This document shows, in pieces, positions 44,385 through 54,300 of a stretch of DNA of 64,000 bases. The DNA is from Azospirillum sp. Lineage in GTDB: Bacteria > Pseudomonadota > Alphaproteobacteria > Azospirillales > Azospirillaceae. Under the pieces are notes generated by a model. The model was given only the letters and a program-made list of their open reading frames with translations, did no database searches and was not told the DNA's origin. The DNA is taken from the NCBI GenBank assembly GCA_016124535.1, contig WGNK01000017.1:62001-126000 (forward strand), in the 5' to 3' direction. Position numbers and translations under genes: made by a program. Numbering within the stretch: the first letter of the stretch is position 1; each line of letters begins with the position of its first letter.

Positions 44385-44721
44385 GGGACCTCTTAGTCAT
44401 GGGGGACGGTGCGAGAGGGAGGAGGTTCGGCAGCCGGCGATATTCCTGACCGCCGGCTGCGACCGATTGTAGCGGACCGCCACCGGGAAAACAGCGCCTT
44501 GCGGTATCTCGCCATCGCTGCGGCCGATCGACTGCGATCCAGCCGCCTGCAGCGTCATGCCGCAGGGCCGTGAGCAGAAAACTGTCGACACTGTGGCTGA
44601 CGCTTCGGTGCATCCACCTCGTCAGGTTGACAGGTATCCGGTGGCGATCGCCCGTGATAGGCGCCACGCGGTTATGGCTGCCGGACCGCCTTCGCGCCCG
44701 GCGACCGGAAGGAGATCTGCT
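44385..44721. other. Divergent intergenic region
   Basis: These 337 bases separate exoD (leftward) from the CBS gene (rightward). No coding frame is convincing. A large hairpin lies at 44430-44460. Confidence 0.5.
44430..44460. other. Perfect hairpin in the divergent region
   Basis: GCAGCCGGCG and CGCCGGCTGC form a 10-bp perfect stem with an 11-base loop, about 45 bp upstream of the exoD start. No T run follows. It may be a leftover terminator, a leader structure of exoD, or an operator-like palindrome. Confidence 0.5.
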
Positions 44722-45177
44722 ATGAACGTCGAAAGTTACCTTCAGTCCCATGGTCGCCCGATGCTGATCGTGTCGCCCGACATTCCGTTGTCGGAAATGG
44801 CGCGGCGGTTCGGCATCAAGGTCGGCGGCCGGAAGCACACCGTCGCGATGGTGTGCGAGGCCAATCATCGCATGGTCGGCATCCTGTCGCTGGGTGACGT
44901 CGTCCATGCCCTGTTCGTCCACCGCGAGAAGGCGGCGGACCTGCCGGTCCGCGATATCATGACCACCACGGTGCTGACCGCGGGGCTCGGCGACGAAATC
45001 ATGGGCGTGCTGCGCCAGATGACCGAGCAGGATGTGATGCATGTGCCGGTGCTCAAGGACGGCGCCCTGGTCGGCCTGGTCGCCCGCCGCGACGCGCTCG
45101 AATACCTGGTCGACGAGGAAGCCATGGAGTTGAACCAGTTGCGCTCCTATGTGTTCCGCTCCGGCGGGCGCTACTGA
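44722..45177 (+). CDS. Tandem CBS-domain protein
   Basis: The 151-residue protein consists of two CBS motifs (about 14-62 and 74-132), such as VGILSLGDVVHALF and VGLVARRDALEYLV, which bind adenosine nucleotides in other proteins. There is no fused enzyme or channel domain, so it may be a regulatory adaptor. An excellent GGAAGGAG ribosome-binding site precedes the ATG at 44722. Upstream open codons are not used. It converges on the DUF2252 gene with a 15-bp gap. Confidence 0.9.
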   Translation: MNVESYLQSHGRPMLIVSPDIPLSEMARRFGIKVGGRKHTVAMVCEANHRMVGILSLGDVVHALFVHREKAADLPVRDIMTTTVLTAGLGDEIMGVLRQMTEQDVMHVPVLKDGALVGLVARRDALEYLVDEEAMELNQLRSYVFRSGGRY

Positions 45178-45192
45178 CGGCCGCAGACCGGG

Positions 45193-46335
45193 TCAGGACA
45201 GCCTGGCATAGGCCGCTTGGACGGCGAGCGTGCGGTCGGTCATGACAGCGCTCGCCCTATCCAACCAGTCGTTCGGCTGTTCCTTCATAAACCTGTCCAG
45301 AACCTCGCCCGTGACGCCGCCGCAGCGGTTGTCGCCGCCATCGGAGCGGCCAAGATGGAAATCGGCGGTTTCCCAACCCATCGCCTGAATCAGGCAGCGG
45401 CGGTCGTCGTTACTGTCGAGATCGCCCAGCCGGAGCTTGGTGCGGTCGGGACTGGCGGCGCGAACCAGCCAACGGCCGGCGAATTTCAGCGATGGGTCGA
45501 TCCGGTATGGCCTTGATGGCAGAAGGTCCTGCCAATCGCGGCCCGGTTCCGAGTTCAACGGGAAGGCCGGCGGTGTCCGCTGTTTGACCTCCGCGGCAAA
45601 CCGGCCGCTGTCGGTTTCCGCCGTCACCACGAAGCGGCGACGGCCCAGGCTGCCAAGTCCGCCGTCGCGGCTGGCGAAGCGCAGATTGGCCGCGTCCCTG
45701 GGCAGGGCTTCGACCAACAGAGCACGCGCCCGCCCGGGCATCGCGTCGCCGCACTCCGGCAGGAATGGAAATTTTTGCCAGAATTTTTCCGCAGCCTTCG
45801 GCTTGACACGGTCGTTCAGCCAAGACTCAGTGATTGGACTTAGGCACTCATCAAGCCGGGCTCGATAACCCTCGATAATATATTGACAGATTTCCTCGGC
45901 CGATATCTCAATTTTGCTGTCTTTTTCCTCGGATTTATTCCTATTTTCTGATTTTTTATTATCGCTTGATGACTCGGCTTCCGAGACCATGACGCGGATG
46001 CTGGTCGCCAGCCGGATCAGATCGTTGGTGAACGGCAGGACCCAGGCGTCATCGAAATCATTGATGCCCCAGGCCCAGTTGCCATTTTCGTCGTGCCAGG
46101 TCCCGAAATTATCGGCATGGAGATCGCCGACCGCGAGGAGTTTCGGCGCCGTCCAGAGAGTCGGGAGCGCGGTCGCGCAGTCCTCCAGCCACCAGTAGAA
46201 ACTTGCCCGCAGAAATGCAGAAGCGCTTCTCTTCATCAGAACATGCTTGAGTGCCAGCGCTGGCTCGCGCACCGGGACCTGGTCGCGCAGCCAGGCCTCA
46301 TAGCGTCGGGTGGCTTTGAGGAAGCGGTCGATCAT
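45193..46335 (-). CDS. DUF2252-family protein with an AT-rich, lysine-rich insertion
   Basis: The 380-residue protein has the DUF2252 pattern AVGDLHADNFGTW and INDFDDAWVLPFTNDLIRLATS (residues about 68-112), which resembles the catalytic region of kinase-like phosphotransferases. The biological function is unknown. Residues about 119-147 (SEAESSSDNKKSENRNK and on) are polar, lysine/serine/glutamate-rich and encoded by unusually AT-rich codons (45895-45981), unlike the rest of the gene. They could be an insertion or a flexible loop. The ATG at 46335 overlaps the stop of the ligase fusion gene by ATGA, so translation is probably coupled. It is the last gene of the purD-led unit. Confidence 0.85.
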   Translation of the reverse strand: MIDRFLKATRRYEAWLRDQVPVREPALALKHVLMKRSASAFLRASFYWWLEDCATALPTLWTAPKLLAVGDLHADNFGTWHDENGNWAWGINDFDDAWVLPFTNDLIRLATSIRVMVSEAESSSDNKKSENRNKSEEKDSKIEISAEEICQYIIEGYRARLDECLSPITESWLNDRVKPKAAEKFWQKFPFLPECGDAMPGRARALLVEALPRDAANLRFASRDGGLGSLGRRRFVVTAETDSGRFAAEVKQRTPPAFPLNSEPGRDWQDLLPSRPYRIDPSLKFAGRWLVRAASPDRTKLRLGDLDSNDDRRCLIQAMGWETADFHLGRSDGGDNRCGGVTGEVLDRFMKEQPNDWLDRASAVMTDRTLAVQAAYARLS

Positions 46336-48986
46336 GCCTGGTCCCTGCCGCCAACTCCTTTGGCCGCCACAGCGGCGACCGCATCGCGGAGCGCTGCGGC
46401 GATCCGCAGGGCGGGCGTTTCGCCCTCGCCGATTTCGGCCAGGCGATCAGCGGTGATCGCCCGGCCGAAGCGAACCCGCACCGGGTGCCGCCGCGGCCAG
46501 GAGCGGTCGCGCGGCCAGGCCTCGAAGGCGCCGGCGATATGAGCCGGGATCACCGGTACCGTCTTGCCGTCGAGCAGATGGCCGATGCCGGGCAGGAAAC
46601 GCTGCAGGCTGCCGTCGGGCGAGCGCCAGCCTTCCGGGAACCAGATCAGGGCGCTGCCTCGCGCCAGCACCGCCGAAGCCATCGCCAGCGTCCGCGACGG
46701 GCTGCGCTCATCGACCGGGAACACCCGCAGCGCCCGGCACAGCGGCCGCAGCAGCGGATTGCCGAACACCCGCTCGGCGTCACCGCTCCACTGCAGCCGT
46801 TGCAGCCAGCGTTTGGGCAGGGCCGCCGCCAGCACCAGCGGGTCCAGGTCGCTGACATGGTTTGCCACCACCATGAAGGGGCCGGCGGGCGGTTCCGGCG
46901 GCAGGGCGTCATCGACCTGCAGGCTGAAATATCCCGCCATCAGCAACCGGTCCAGACCGTAGAGCCCACGCCCCAGCGCCACTGCCAGAGGCCCCGGCGG
47001 GCGCAGCCAACGCTCCTCGTCCGGTGACAGCGTCACCAGCGCAGGTGGCCCCGAAGGCGTTGCCGCCGACAGCGCGGCATCGATCAGCGCGCGAACCGTG
47101 GCGGCTGCGGCCAGTTCCGACTCGGGCAGACGGATGCCGAGCCGGCTCTCCAGCTCCATCGCCAGCGTCAGCGCTTCCAGCGAATCGATGCCAAGATCGA
47201 GCTGCGGGCTGGCATCCAGGCTGAGCCCGCGCTCGGCATAGCGCCCATGCAACAACTGCCACAGTGCTTGCGCCCGCGGTTCGGCGAGCAGTGCCCGGTC
47301 GGTGTCGGACATCGGCGCCGGCTCGCTGCGGCCGAGCCCGGCGCGGGCGCGCTCGTAGAGCTCGGGCAGGCGAAAACGCTGGATCTTGCCGATCCGGGTG
47401 CGCGGCAAAAGCTCGCGCGCGATCGCGAACCCGGCCAGGCGCTGGTAGGGCGGCAGGCGCTGGGCACTGCCCGCCAGGCTGACCCTGAGCGCATCGCCGA
47501 GATTGGTCAGGCCGGCCGCACGGATCATCGTCGGGTCGGGCAATACCAGGGCGACCAAGGCGCCATTCTTCTCCAGTACCGCCAGCTCGCGGATATAGGG
47601 GGTGTCGCCGTAGACCAGTTCGAGGTCCTCGGGGAACACGTTCTTGCCGCCGCCGAGCACGATCATCTCTTTGAGCCGGCCGGTGACATAGAGATAGCCG
47701 TCGGCGTCGACGTGACCCAGATCGCCGGTACGAAACCAGCCGTCTTCGCTGAACGCCGCCTGGTTGGCCTCGGGATTGTCGCGGTAGCCGGTGAAGACAT
47801 TGGCACCGGACAGCTGAATCTCGCCGGTGCCGTCCGGACGAGGCTCGGCGATGCGCAGCCGGCCCTCGCCGAGCGGCCGACCCTCGCTGCCCAGGCGGTG
47901 GGCGCGCGGCAGGTTGCCGGTAAAGATCGAGGCGGTCTCGGCCAGGCCATAGCCGCTCTGCACGGTCCAGCCCAGCGCGGTCAGCCGTTCGGCGGTGGCG
48001 AGATCCAGCTTGGCGCCACCGGAGGCGAGCAGGTCGAGCGCGGGGCCGATCCGTGCCCGCACCGGCGCAAACAGCGGCTTGCCCAATCTGATCCCGAACC
48101 GCCGCCAAGCCGCCAGCGACAGCGCCAGCAGGGCATCGAGCACCGCCCCGGCCAACCGGCCCTGGGCGCGGATCTTGCCCTCCAGCCCGGCGACCAGGGC
48201 GGCATAGAGCCGGGGCACGCCGACCATGATGGTGGCCCGCGCCAGGGTCGCGGCGCGGATGATCTCCGGCCCGGCGACCGCCTCGGGGAATACCACCGCA
48301 CCGCCGGCGCCCAGCGGCGTCAGCATACCGACCAATTGCGGGTAGACGTGATGGAGCGGCAGCGGCAGCAGCAGCCGGTCCTCCGGTCGAACCTGGCGCT
48401 CGTGCCAGATCGCGCCGAGATTGGCCCACAGATTGGCGTGGGTCAGGGTGAAGCTCTTGGGCTTGCCGGTGGTGCCCGAGGTATGGACCATCACCGTCGG
48501 TGCCGCCGCGTCCACCGCCGGGAGCGGTCCCGGTGCGTCGGCCAGCAGGCCGGTCCAGGGCCGGGCGTCCTCCGCCTCGCCGCCATCGAGCGCGAAAATC
48601 TCCAGGGCGGCGCCGTCGGGCAGCGCCCGCAATGCCGCAATATGCTCGGCAGTGGTAAAAATCCGGCGACAGCCGGCACTGGCAACGGTCACGCCGACCT
48701 CGGCGGCGCTGGCAAGGTCGTCGATCGCGATCATCAGGGCACCCGCGGCACCGAGTGCCAACCGCACCACCACCCAGGCGGGACCGTTGGGGGCATAGAG
48801 GCCGATCGGCTCGCCGGTTTCCGCTCCGGCGGCAACCAGGCCGCTGGCCAGGCGCAGAGCGAGATCGGCGACCTTGGCATGGGACCAGATGTCGAGGCTG
48901 TCGCCATGCACCGCAATCACTGCCGGTGCGTCGCCGCGCAGCGCCATGTCGGTGACCAGGGTGTGGATCGTCCAGGCGGCGCTCAT
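46332..48986 (-). CDS. AMP-dependent ligase / acyl carrier / acyltransferase fusion protein
   Basis: The 884-residue protein joins three parts. Residues about 1-560 form an AMP-forming acyl ligase ([50 protein letters not shown]). Residues about 580-655 form a phosphopantetheine carrier domain with the attachment serine S602 in LGIDSLEAL. Residues about 690-870 form a PlsC-type acyltransferase with NHVSDLD (H710, HX4D) and [11 protein letters not shown]. It could activate a fatty acid, load it on its own carrier and transfer it to a lipid acceptor, a logic similar to Aas but with an added carrier. The start at 48986 overlaps the purD stop by ATGA; the stop overlaps the DUF2252 start in the same manner. 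No Sfp-type phosphopantetheinyl transferase is nearby. Confidence 0.9.
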   Translation of the reverse strand: MSAAWTIHTLVTDMALRGDAPAVIAVHGDSLDIWSHAKVADLALRLASGLVAAGAETGEPIGLYAPNGPAWVVVRLALGAAGALMIAIDDLASAAEVGVTVASAGCRRIFTTAEHIAALRALPDGAALEIFALDGGEAEDARPWTGLLADAPGPLPAVDAAAPTVMVHTSGTTGKPKSFTLTHANLWANLGAIWHERQVRPEDRLLLPLPLHHVYPQLVGMLTPLGAGGAVVFPEAVAGPEIIRAATLARATIMVGVPRLYAALVAGLEGKIRAQGRLAGAVLDALLALSLAAWRRFGIRLGKPLFAPVRARIGPALDLLASGGAKLDLATAERLTALGWTVQSGYGLAETASIFTGNLPRAHRLGSEGRPLGEGRLRIAEPRPDGTGEIQLSGANVFTGYRDNPEANQAAFSEDGWFRTGDLGHVDADGYLYVTGRLKEMIVLGGGKNVFPEDLELVYGDTPYIRELAVLEKNGALVALVLPDPTMIRAAGLTNLGDALRVSLAGSAQRLPPYQRLAGFAIARELLPRTRIGKIQRFRLPELYERARAGLGRSEPAPMSDTDRALLAEPRAQALWQLLHGRYAERGLSLDASPQLDLGIDSLEALTLAMELESRLGIRLPESELAAAATVRALIDAALSAATPSGPPALVTLSPDEERWLRPPGPLAVALGRGLYGLDRLLMAGYFSLQVDDALPPEPPAGPFMVVANHVSDLDPLVLAAALPKRWLQRLQWSGDAERVFGNPLLRPLCRALRVFPVDERSPSRTLAMASAVLARGSALIWFPEGWRSPDGSLQRFLPGIGHLLDGKTVPVIPAHIAGAFEAWPRDRSWPRRHPVRVRFGRAITADRLAEIGEGETPALRIAAALRDAVAAVAAKGVGGRDQA

Positions 48987-50269
48987 CGTCCGACCGCCCG
49001 CCAGCCAATGTCGCGCCGGCAGAAACCGTCCGGCCAGCGCAAGACATCGACCGCTCGATAGGCGGCGGCCTGGGCCGCGGCGACGTTCGCCCCGGTCGCG
49101 GTGACGCCGAGCACCCTTCCGCCATTGGCCAGCCAGCGGCCATCGGCATCGCGGGCGGTGGCGGCATGGAACACCGTCACCGCCTCGTCCCGGCCGGCCT
49201 GGTCGAGCCCCTCGATGACGCTCCCCTTGCCATAGTCTCCGGGATAGCCCTTGGCCGCCATCACCACGCAGAGCGCGGTCTCGGGATACCAGCGCAGCTG
49301 AAAATTCTTCAGTTCGCCGTCGCATGCCGCCAGCAGCGCCGGCACCAGGTCCGACATCAGGCGGCGCAGCAGCACCTGGCATTCCGGATCGCCGAACCGG
49401 ACATTATACTCCAGCAGCAAGGGACGCGGACCGTCCGGGCCGGCGACGATCATCAGCCCGGCGAACAACACGCCCGTGAACGGCCGGCCCTCGGCCGCCA
49501 TCGCGCGCACGGTCGGCGTCACGATCTCGGCGATCACCCGTGCCTCCAGCGCCGGCGTCAGCACCGGAGCCGGCGAATAGGCGCCCATGCCGCCGGTATT
49601 GGGGCCGGTATCGCCATCATAGGCAGCCTTATGATCTTGGGCCGAGGCCAGGGGCAGGGCATGGTCGCCATCGACCAGGGCGAAGAAACTGACTTCCTCG
49701 CCGTCCAGAAACTCCTCGACCACAACTTCCCGACCGGCGCTGCCGAAACGTCCGGCGAGCATCGCCTCATCGATCGCGGCCAGCGCCTCCTCGACCGAGC
49801 GGGCGACGGTGACACCCTTGCCGGCGGCCAGGCCATCGGCCTTGACCACGATCGGCACGCCCTGGGCGCGGACATGGGCCTTGGCCGCTTCGGCATCGCT
49901 GAAGCGCCGATAACCGGCGCCGGGGATGCCGTAGCGGGCGCACAGGTCCTTCATGAAGCCCTTGGAGCCCTCCAGTGCCGCCGCCGCGGCCGATGGCCCG
50001 AACGCCTTGATCCCGGCTGCCGCCAGGCGGTCGACCAGCCCCATCACCAGCGGCACTTCCGGCCCGACCACCACCAGATCGACCCCATGGCCGACCGCGA
50101 AGTCGACCAGCCGGTCGAGATCGTCGGCGGCGATCGCCACACAGTCCGCCTGTTCGGCGATGCCGGCGTTGCCGGGCGCACACCACAGGCGCGAGCACAA
50201 GGGCGAGGCCGCGATCGCCCAGCACAAGGCATGTTCGCGCCCGCCCGAACCGACCACCAGGATGTTCAT
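48983..50269 (-). CDS. purD: Phosphoribosylamine-glycine ligase
   Basis: PurD joins phosphoribosylamine and glycine with ATP in the second step of purine synthesis. The 428-residue ATP-grasp protein begins [15 protein letters not shown] and shows [28 protein letters not shown]-binding stretches such as [13 protein letters not shown], and [12 protein letters not shown]. The start is at 50269 (or one codon upstream at 50272), following an AGGAG site. It is coupled by ATGA to the ligase fusion gene, an unusual pairing for purD, though housekeeping genes often share units with unrelated ones. Confidence 0.96.
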   Translation of the reverse strand: MNILVVGSGGREHALCWAIAASPLCSRLWCAPGNAGIAEQADCVAIAADDLDRLVDFAVGHGVDLVVVGPEVPLVMGLVDRLAAAGIKAFGPSAAAAALEGSKGFMKDLCARYGIPGAGYRRFSDAEAAKAHVRAQGVPIVVKADGLAAGKGVTVARSVEEALAAIDEAMLAGRFGSAGREVVVEEFLDGEEVSFFALVDGDHALPLASAQDHKAAYDGDTGPNTGGMGAYSPAPVLTPALEARVIAEIVTPTVRAMAAEGRPFTGVLFAGLMIVAGPDGPRPLLLEYNVRFGDPECQVLLRRLMSDLVPALLAACDGELKNFQLRWYPETALCVVMAAKGYPGDYGKGSVIEGLDQAGRDEAVTVFHAATARDADGRWLANGGRVLGVTATGANVAAAQAAAYRAVDVLRWPDGFCRRDIGWRAVGR

Positions 50270-50323
50270 CATCGGCTCCTTGGCAAAGACGCAGCCCCGA
50301 TCACACACCCCGATGCCTTGTGG

Positions 50324-50761
50324 TCAGGAGGGCTCCGGCAGGCAGCGAATCAAAGTCAGCAGATTATGGCCGTCGCGGCGTTCATAGCGCATCCGGTCCA
50401 TGAACTGGCGCATCATCAAGATGCCCCGACCACCGATCTGGGCCAGTTCGATGGTCTGCTCGGGCGGCCGCAAGGTCACCGCCAGCGGATCGAACGGCTG
50501 CCCGTCGTCTTCGACGGTGGCGATCACCGCGCCATCGGCGATGGCCAGCCGAACCTCGATCTGGTGGGGGTGGTGGTCGAGATAGGCATAGGCGATCACA
50601 TTGGCGACCGCCTCGTAGAGGCAAGTCTTGATCTCGAACAGGCGATCGTGGGCAAGGCCGCGGCGACGCCCGAACTGCTCCACCCAGTCATTCAGCCGGG
50701 GCAGGTCGGCGTCGTCATTTCGAAGCGCAAGCTTGGTTTCGTCGAGCATCCGGCGCGTCAT
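50324..50761 (-). CDS. RsbW-like anti-sigma factor/ATP-binding protein
   Basis: This 145-residue single HATPase_c domain protein has the N-box-like EAVANVIAYAY, the G1 motif VEDDGQPFDP and a G2-like GGRGILMM. It resembles serine-protein kinases of the RsbW/SpoIIAB type. It is 63 bp downstream of a STAS antagonist gene on the same strand, the classic pairing of a partner-switch module. No PP2C phosphatase or alternative sigma factor gene is in the window, so the target is unknown. Confidence 0.85.
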   Translation of the reverse strand: MTRRMLDETKLALRNDDADLPRLNDWVEQFGRRRGLAHDRLFEIKTCLYEAVANVIAYAYLDHHPHQIEVRLAIADGAVIATVEDDGQPFDPLAVTLRPPEQTIELAQIGGRGILMMRQFMDRMRYERRDGHNLLTLIRCLPEPS

Positions 50762-50824
50762 GCGACTATCGGCGGCCGATCATCCGGCAAATTCCGATGA
50801 CCTGGGTCACGGCGAACCCTCCTC

Positions 50825-51175
50825 TCAATCGACGGCAGGGGTCTTGACCGCCGCCAGCGCCGCGTCGAACTGGTCGTAGACCGGAATCACCTTGTCGATG
50901 CCGGATACCCGGAGGACCTGGGCGACCTGGGGCGGCGGGCCCGACAGCACCAGCTTATGTCCCTTGGCGGCCACCGCCTTGGCATTGACCACCAGCGCGC
51001 GAATTCCTTGAGAGGACAGGAATTTCACCTGGGAGAGATCGATAATCAGCTGCTGTTTGACGCGGACCGCCGCGGACAGATCCCGCTCGATCGCCTGTGC
51101 GCCGGAAACGTCCAGCGAGCCGACCAGATTGACCCTGGAAATGCCTTCTTCGACCAATGCGATGTCGATGTTCAA
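50825..51175 (-). CDS. STAS-domain anti-sigma factor antagonist
   Basis: The 116-residue protein is a complete STAS domain. In the phosphorylation loop FLSSQGIRAL the serine S55 aligns with the phosphorylated serine of SpoIIAA/RsbV. In its unphosphorylated form it should bind the adjacent RsbW-like kinase. It is upstream of that gene, consistent with co-transcription. Confidence 0.9.
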   Translation of the reverse strand: MNIDIALVEEGISRVNLVGSLDVSGAQAIERDLSAAVRVKQQLIIDLSQVKFLSSQGIRALVVNAKAVAAKGHKLVLSGPPPQVAQVLRVSGIDKVIPVYDQFDAALAAVKTPAVD

Positions 51176-51328
51176 CTGAACCTCCCTGTCTGCCGGTCCC
51201 GGCGCAATTCATAGCGCGAATAGAGTCATACTGCGCCTGGCCCTGCAACACCGTTCTGCGTCCGCCGGCGGTCGACAGCGGCAAAACACCGCAGATTCTG
51301 CCCCCGCCGCTTCGTCCAATGCCTGCCT

Positions 51329-52606
51329 TCAGCGGGGCGGGCGGTTCACCCGGTCGAGCGAGCGTTCCAGCCGGGCCAGGTTATCGGCGGCACCGCCGCG
51401 TCCCGCCAGAGTGTCATGCACCGCGGCCGAAAACGCACGTGAGACTTCCAGGTACCGCACGCCGGCCGGCTTGGACGGGCGCACCACCAGGCTCGACAGC
51501 GCCAGCGAGAATTGTTCGAACCACGGATTGGCCTTGAGCACCTCGCGGTCCTGGAACAGCGCGGGCAGCGTCGGTCCGAAGCTGCCGCCGACCGCGCGCC
51601 GTTTCTGTTCCGCGGCACTGGTCAGGAAGCGCACCAGGTCGGCGGCCACCGCCCGATGCCGCGAATATTTCGAAACGGCGAGGGCGGCACCGCCGAGCGT
51701 GCCGGCGTGACGGCCCTGGGGCTTGCCCTTGGGCAGAGCGGCGATGCCGATCTTGCCACGGACCGGGCTGTCGGGTGCATTGGCCAGTGCCCAGGCATAG
51801 GGCCAGTTGCGCATGAACACCGCTTCGCCGGACTGGAAGGCCCGGCGGGCCTGCTCCTCGTCGTAGTCGAGCACCGCCGGCGGACTGATCGTCCCGATCC
51901 AGGACGCTGCCCTGTCGATCGCTTCGGCCGCCCTGGGATTGCCGATGGTGACCCGGCCATCGGCATCGAGAATCGTGCCGCCGCCGGTTCCGTCAAGCCA
52001 TTCCAACGCGTTGCAGGTCAGCGCCTCCGACGCCCGACCCTGCCAGGCGAAGCCCCACAGACGGTCGTTGCCGGCGGCGCGTTCGGCTTCCTCGATCGCC
52101 AGGGCGGTATCGGCCAACTCGCTCCACAGCATCGGGACCGCGCGGCCGTACCGCTCCAACAGGTCCTTGCGGTAATAGAGCAGGCCAACCTCGGCGAACC
52201 ACGGCATCGCATAAAGCCGCCCCTTGACCGAGCCATTGGCGACCAGCGCCGGAAAATGCTGGGCCAGGCTCGCCTGGTCGATGGCGTCGGCCAGATCGAC
52301 CAGGTTGTCGCCGAGGATCGCCGGCCACACCACGTCGATTTGAAAGACATCGATTTCGGGCGTGTGATTGGCCAGAATCTGCTGGTAATAGGCCAAGCGT
52401 TCGCCCGCATCGGCCGGCGCCGGAACCACGCGGACGGCGTTGCCGGTCCGGACCGCCCAGCGCTCGGCGCCCGATTTGCAATATTGCTGCTCGGCGCCGA
52501 GCGAGCCGCAGGAAATGGTCACCAACGTGACGGCCGTGGCCCGCGGACCACCAGCCACCATCGCCAGACCGAAAACCGCCGCGGCTGCGCCGATCGCCTT
52601 GTTCAT
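51329..52606 (-). CDS. Orphan ABC-transporter substrate-binding protein (family 1, sugar type)
   Basis: The 425-residue exported protein has a signal peptide (about residues 1-25) and the layout of family 1 solute-binding proteins for sugars or sugar alcohols. Recognisable stretches include PEIDVFQIDVVWPAILGD, YAMPWFAEVGLLYYRKDLLERYG, FMRNWPYAWALA and GTLGGAALAVSKYSRHR. No permease or ATPase genes are adjacent on either side, so it either works with a transporter encoded elsewhere or is a remnant. Substrate unknown. Confidence 0.88.
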   Translation of the reverse strand: MNKAIGAAAAVFGLAMVAGGPRATAVTLVTISCGSLGAEQQYCKSGAERWAVRTGNAVRVVPAPADAGERLAYYQQILANHTPEIDVFQIDVVWPAILGDNLVDLADAIDQASLAQHFPALVANGSVKGRLYAMPWFAEVGLLYYRKDLLERYGRAVPMLWSELADTALAIEEAERAAGNDRLWGFAWQGRASEALTCNALEWLDGTGGGTILDADGRVTIGNPRAAEAIDRAASWIGTISPPAVLDYDEEQARRAFQSGEAVFMRNWPYAWALANAPDSPVRGKIGIAALPKGKPQGRHAGTLGGAALAVSKYSRHRAVAADLVRFLTSAAEQKRRAVGGSFGPTLPALFQDREVLKANPWFEQFSLALSSLVVRPSKPAGVRYLEVSRAFSAAVHDTLAGRGGAADNLARLERSLDRVNRPPR

Positions 52607-52726
52607 GATGAATTGCCAGCCGTCACCGACGCAGGTGCCCGGCCCTGCGAAGCAGCCGTCACGCTAGGCAGAGCCCGCCACTTTGGCAAGCCGTTTTGCC
52701 GCAGGGCCGAATCGCCGCCTGTGCGA

Positions 52727-54178
52727 TCAGGCCGGCCCCCTCGGCTTGCCGTAGCGCTGGTCGAGCAAGCCGTAGACCGCCCGCAGCCCCATCGCCTCGC
52801 CGCCCTCCGGGCGTCCCGACCGCCCCTTGGTGTTCCAGCCCATCAGGTCGAGATGGGCCCAAGGCACCCCTTTGGAGACGAAGGTCTCCAGGAACAGCGC
52901 CGCGACGATCGCGCCACCGAAGGCACCGCTGCCGACATTGCCGAGATCCGCGACCTTGCTGTCGAGCTGCCTGCGGTAGGGGTGCCACAACGGCAGCCGC
53001 CACAGCGGATCGGCTGCTGCTTCCGCCGCGGCCAGAAGATCGCCGGCCAGGGTATCGTCATTGCAGAACAGGGCCGGCAACTCGGTACCCAGCGCGACCC
53101 GCGCCGCGCCGGTCAGGGTGGCAAAATCGATGATCAGGTCGGGCTGCTCGCGATCGGCCTCGGCGAGCGCGTCGCACAGGATCAGCCGGCCTTCGGCATC
53201 GGTGTTGCCGATCTCGACCGTCAGCCCCTTGCGCGAGCGCACCACGTCGAGCGGCTTGAAGGCATCGCCCGAGACCACATTCTCGACCGCCGGAATCAGC
53301 ACCCGCAGCCGGATCGGCAGCCCCGCCATCATCACCATGCGGGCGACGCCCAGGGCATGGGCGGCCCCGCCCATGTCCTTTTTCATCAGCAGCATATTCG
53401 ACGAGGGCTTGAGATCGAGGCCGCCGCTGTCGAAACACACGCCCTTGCCGACCAGCGTCACCTTCGGATCCGACTTGCGGCCCCAGACCAGGTCGATCAG
53501 TCGCGGCGCCCGCGGACTGGCCCGCCCGACCGCGTGGATCAGCGGATAGTTCTGTTCGAGCAGTTCGGCGCCGACCGAGATCTTCAGCTTGGCCTCGAAC
53601 TCCTCGGCGAGTGCGCGGGCGGCGTCGGCCAATTCGGCCGGTCCCAGATCGCCGGCCGGCGTATTGATCAGGTCGCGGACCAGGGTGGTTGCCGCGGCGG
53701 CGCGATCGACATCGGCGCGGTCGGCACCCTTGGGCCAGACCAGTGCCGCGAAAACCTTGTCCGCCTTCTTGTAGCGGGTGAAGGCATAGCTGCCGAGCGC
53801 CCAGCCCAGCGCCGCCCGGGTCGCCGCCAGAGGCGGCAGCTCCTGGTCGATCCGATAGCTGCCCGGCGGCAAGCGGTCGGGCAGCCCGGCATAGGTCCAG
53901 ACGTCCTCGGTGTCCGAGACGCCGATCAGCACCCGGCCAAGGCGCCCGCTTTCCCCCGGCACCAGCGCGATCGTCCCCGGCTCGGCGGCAAAGGCGATGC
54001 CGGCGACCCAGGCGGCGACGGTGGCGGGCTGGCCGGCCAGCCAGGCATCGAGCCCGTCCCTGGTCAGCGGCGTGATCGGGGTGGTATCGGCGCCGGGTTT
54101 GGCGCGCAAAGTCGTCAGCACGGGGCGGGAATCCGTCGGCGGGGCGTTTCGGGCGAGGTCTCGACACCATGCCGCCAC
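52727..54178 (-). CDS. Leucyl aminopeptidase family (M17) metallopeptidase
   Basis: The 483-residue protein contains the M17 signature NTDAEGRL and the metal- and bicarbonate-binding stretches VGKGVCFDSGGLDLKP and DMGGAAHALG. It probably trims N-terminal residues from peptides in the cytoplasm, with two zinc ions. The longest start is GTG 54178. An alternative GTG about 19 residues downstream (54121) would give a length closer to some relatives, and ribosome-binding sites do not decide. It is divergent from the GST gene. Confidence 0.92.
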   Translation of the reverse strand: MAAWCRDLARNAPPTDSRPVLTTLRAKPGADTTPITPLTRDGLDAWLAGQPATVAAWVAGIAFAAEPGTIALVPGESGRLGRVLIGVSDTEDVWTYAGLPDRLPPGSYRIDQELPPLAATRAALGWALGSYAFTRYKKADKVFAALVWPKGADRADVDRAAAATTLVRDLINTPAGDLGPAELADAARALAEEFEAKLKISVGAELLEQNYPLIHAVGRASPRAPRLIDLVWGRKSDPKVTLVGKGVCFDSGGLDLKPSSNMLLMKKDMGGAAHALGVARMVMMAGLPIRLRVLIPAVENVVSGDAFKPLDVVRSRKGLTVEIGNTDAEGRLILCDALAEADREQPDLIIDFATLTGAARVALGTELPALFCNDDTLAGDLLAAAEAAADPLWRLPLWHPYRRQLDSKVADLGNVGSGAFGGAIVAALFLETFVSKGVPWAHLDLMGWNTKGRSGRPEGGEAMGLRAVYGLLDQRYGKPRGPA

Positions 54179-54300
54179 GCTCCCCGGCTGAAAAGAGATA
54201 TTTCGGACTTTCCCGGAAAGCGCCCAAGTCCTATCGTCCGTTTCGGCAAACGCCCGCCTGCCTGGTCTTGCACCGGTGCCACTGTTTGACGAGGTCCTCG

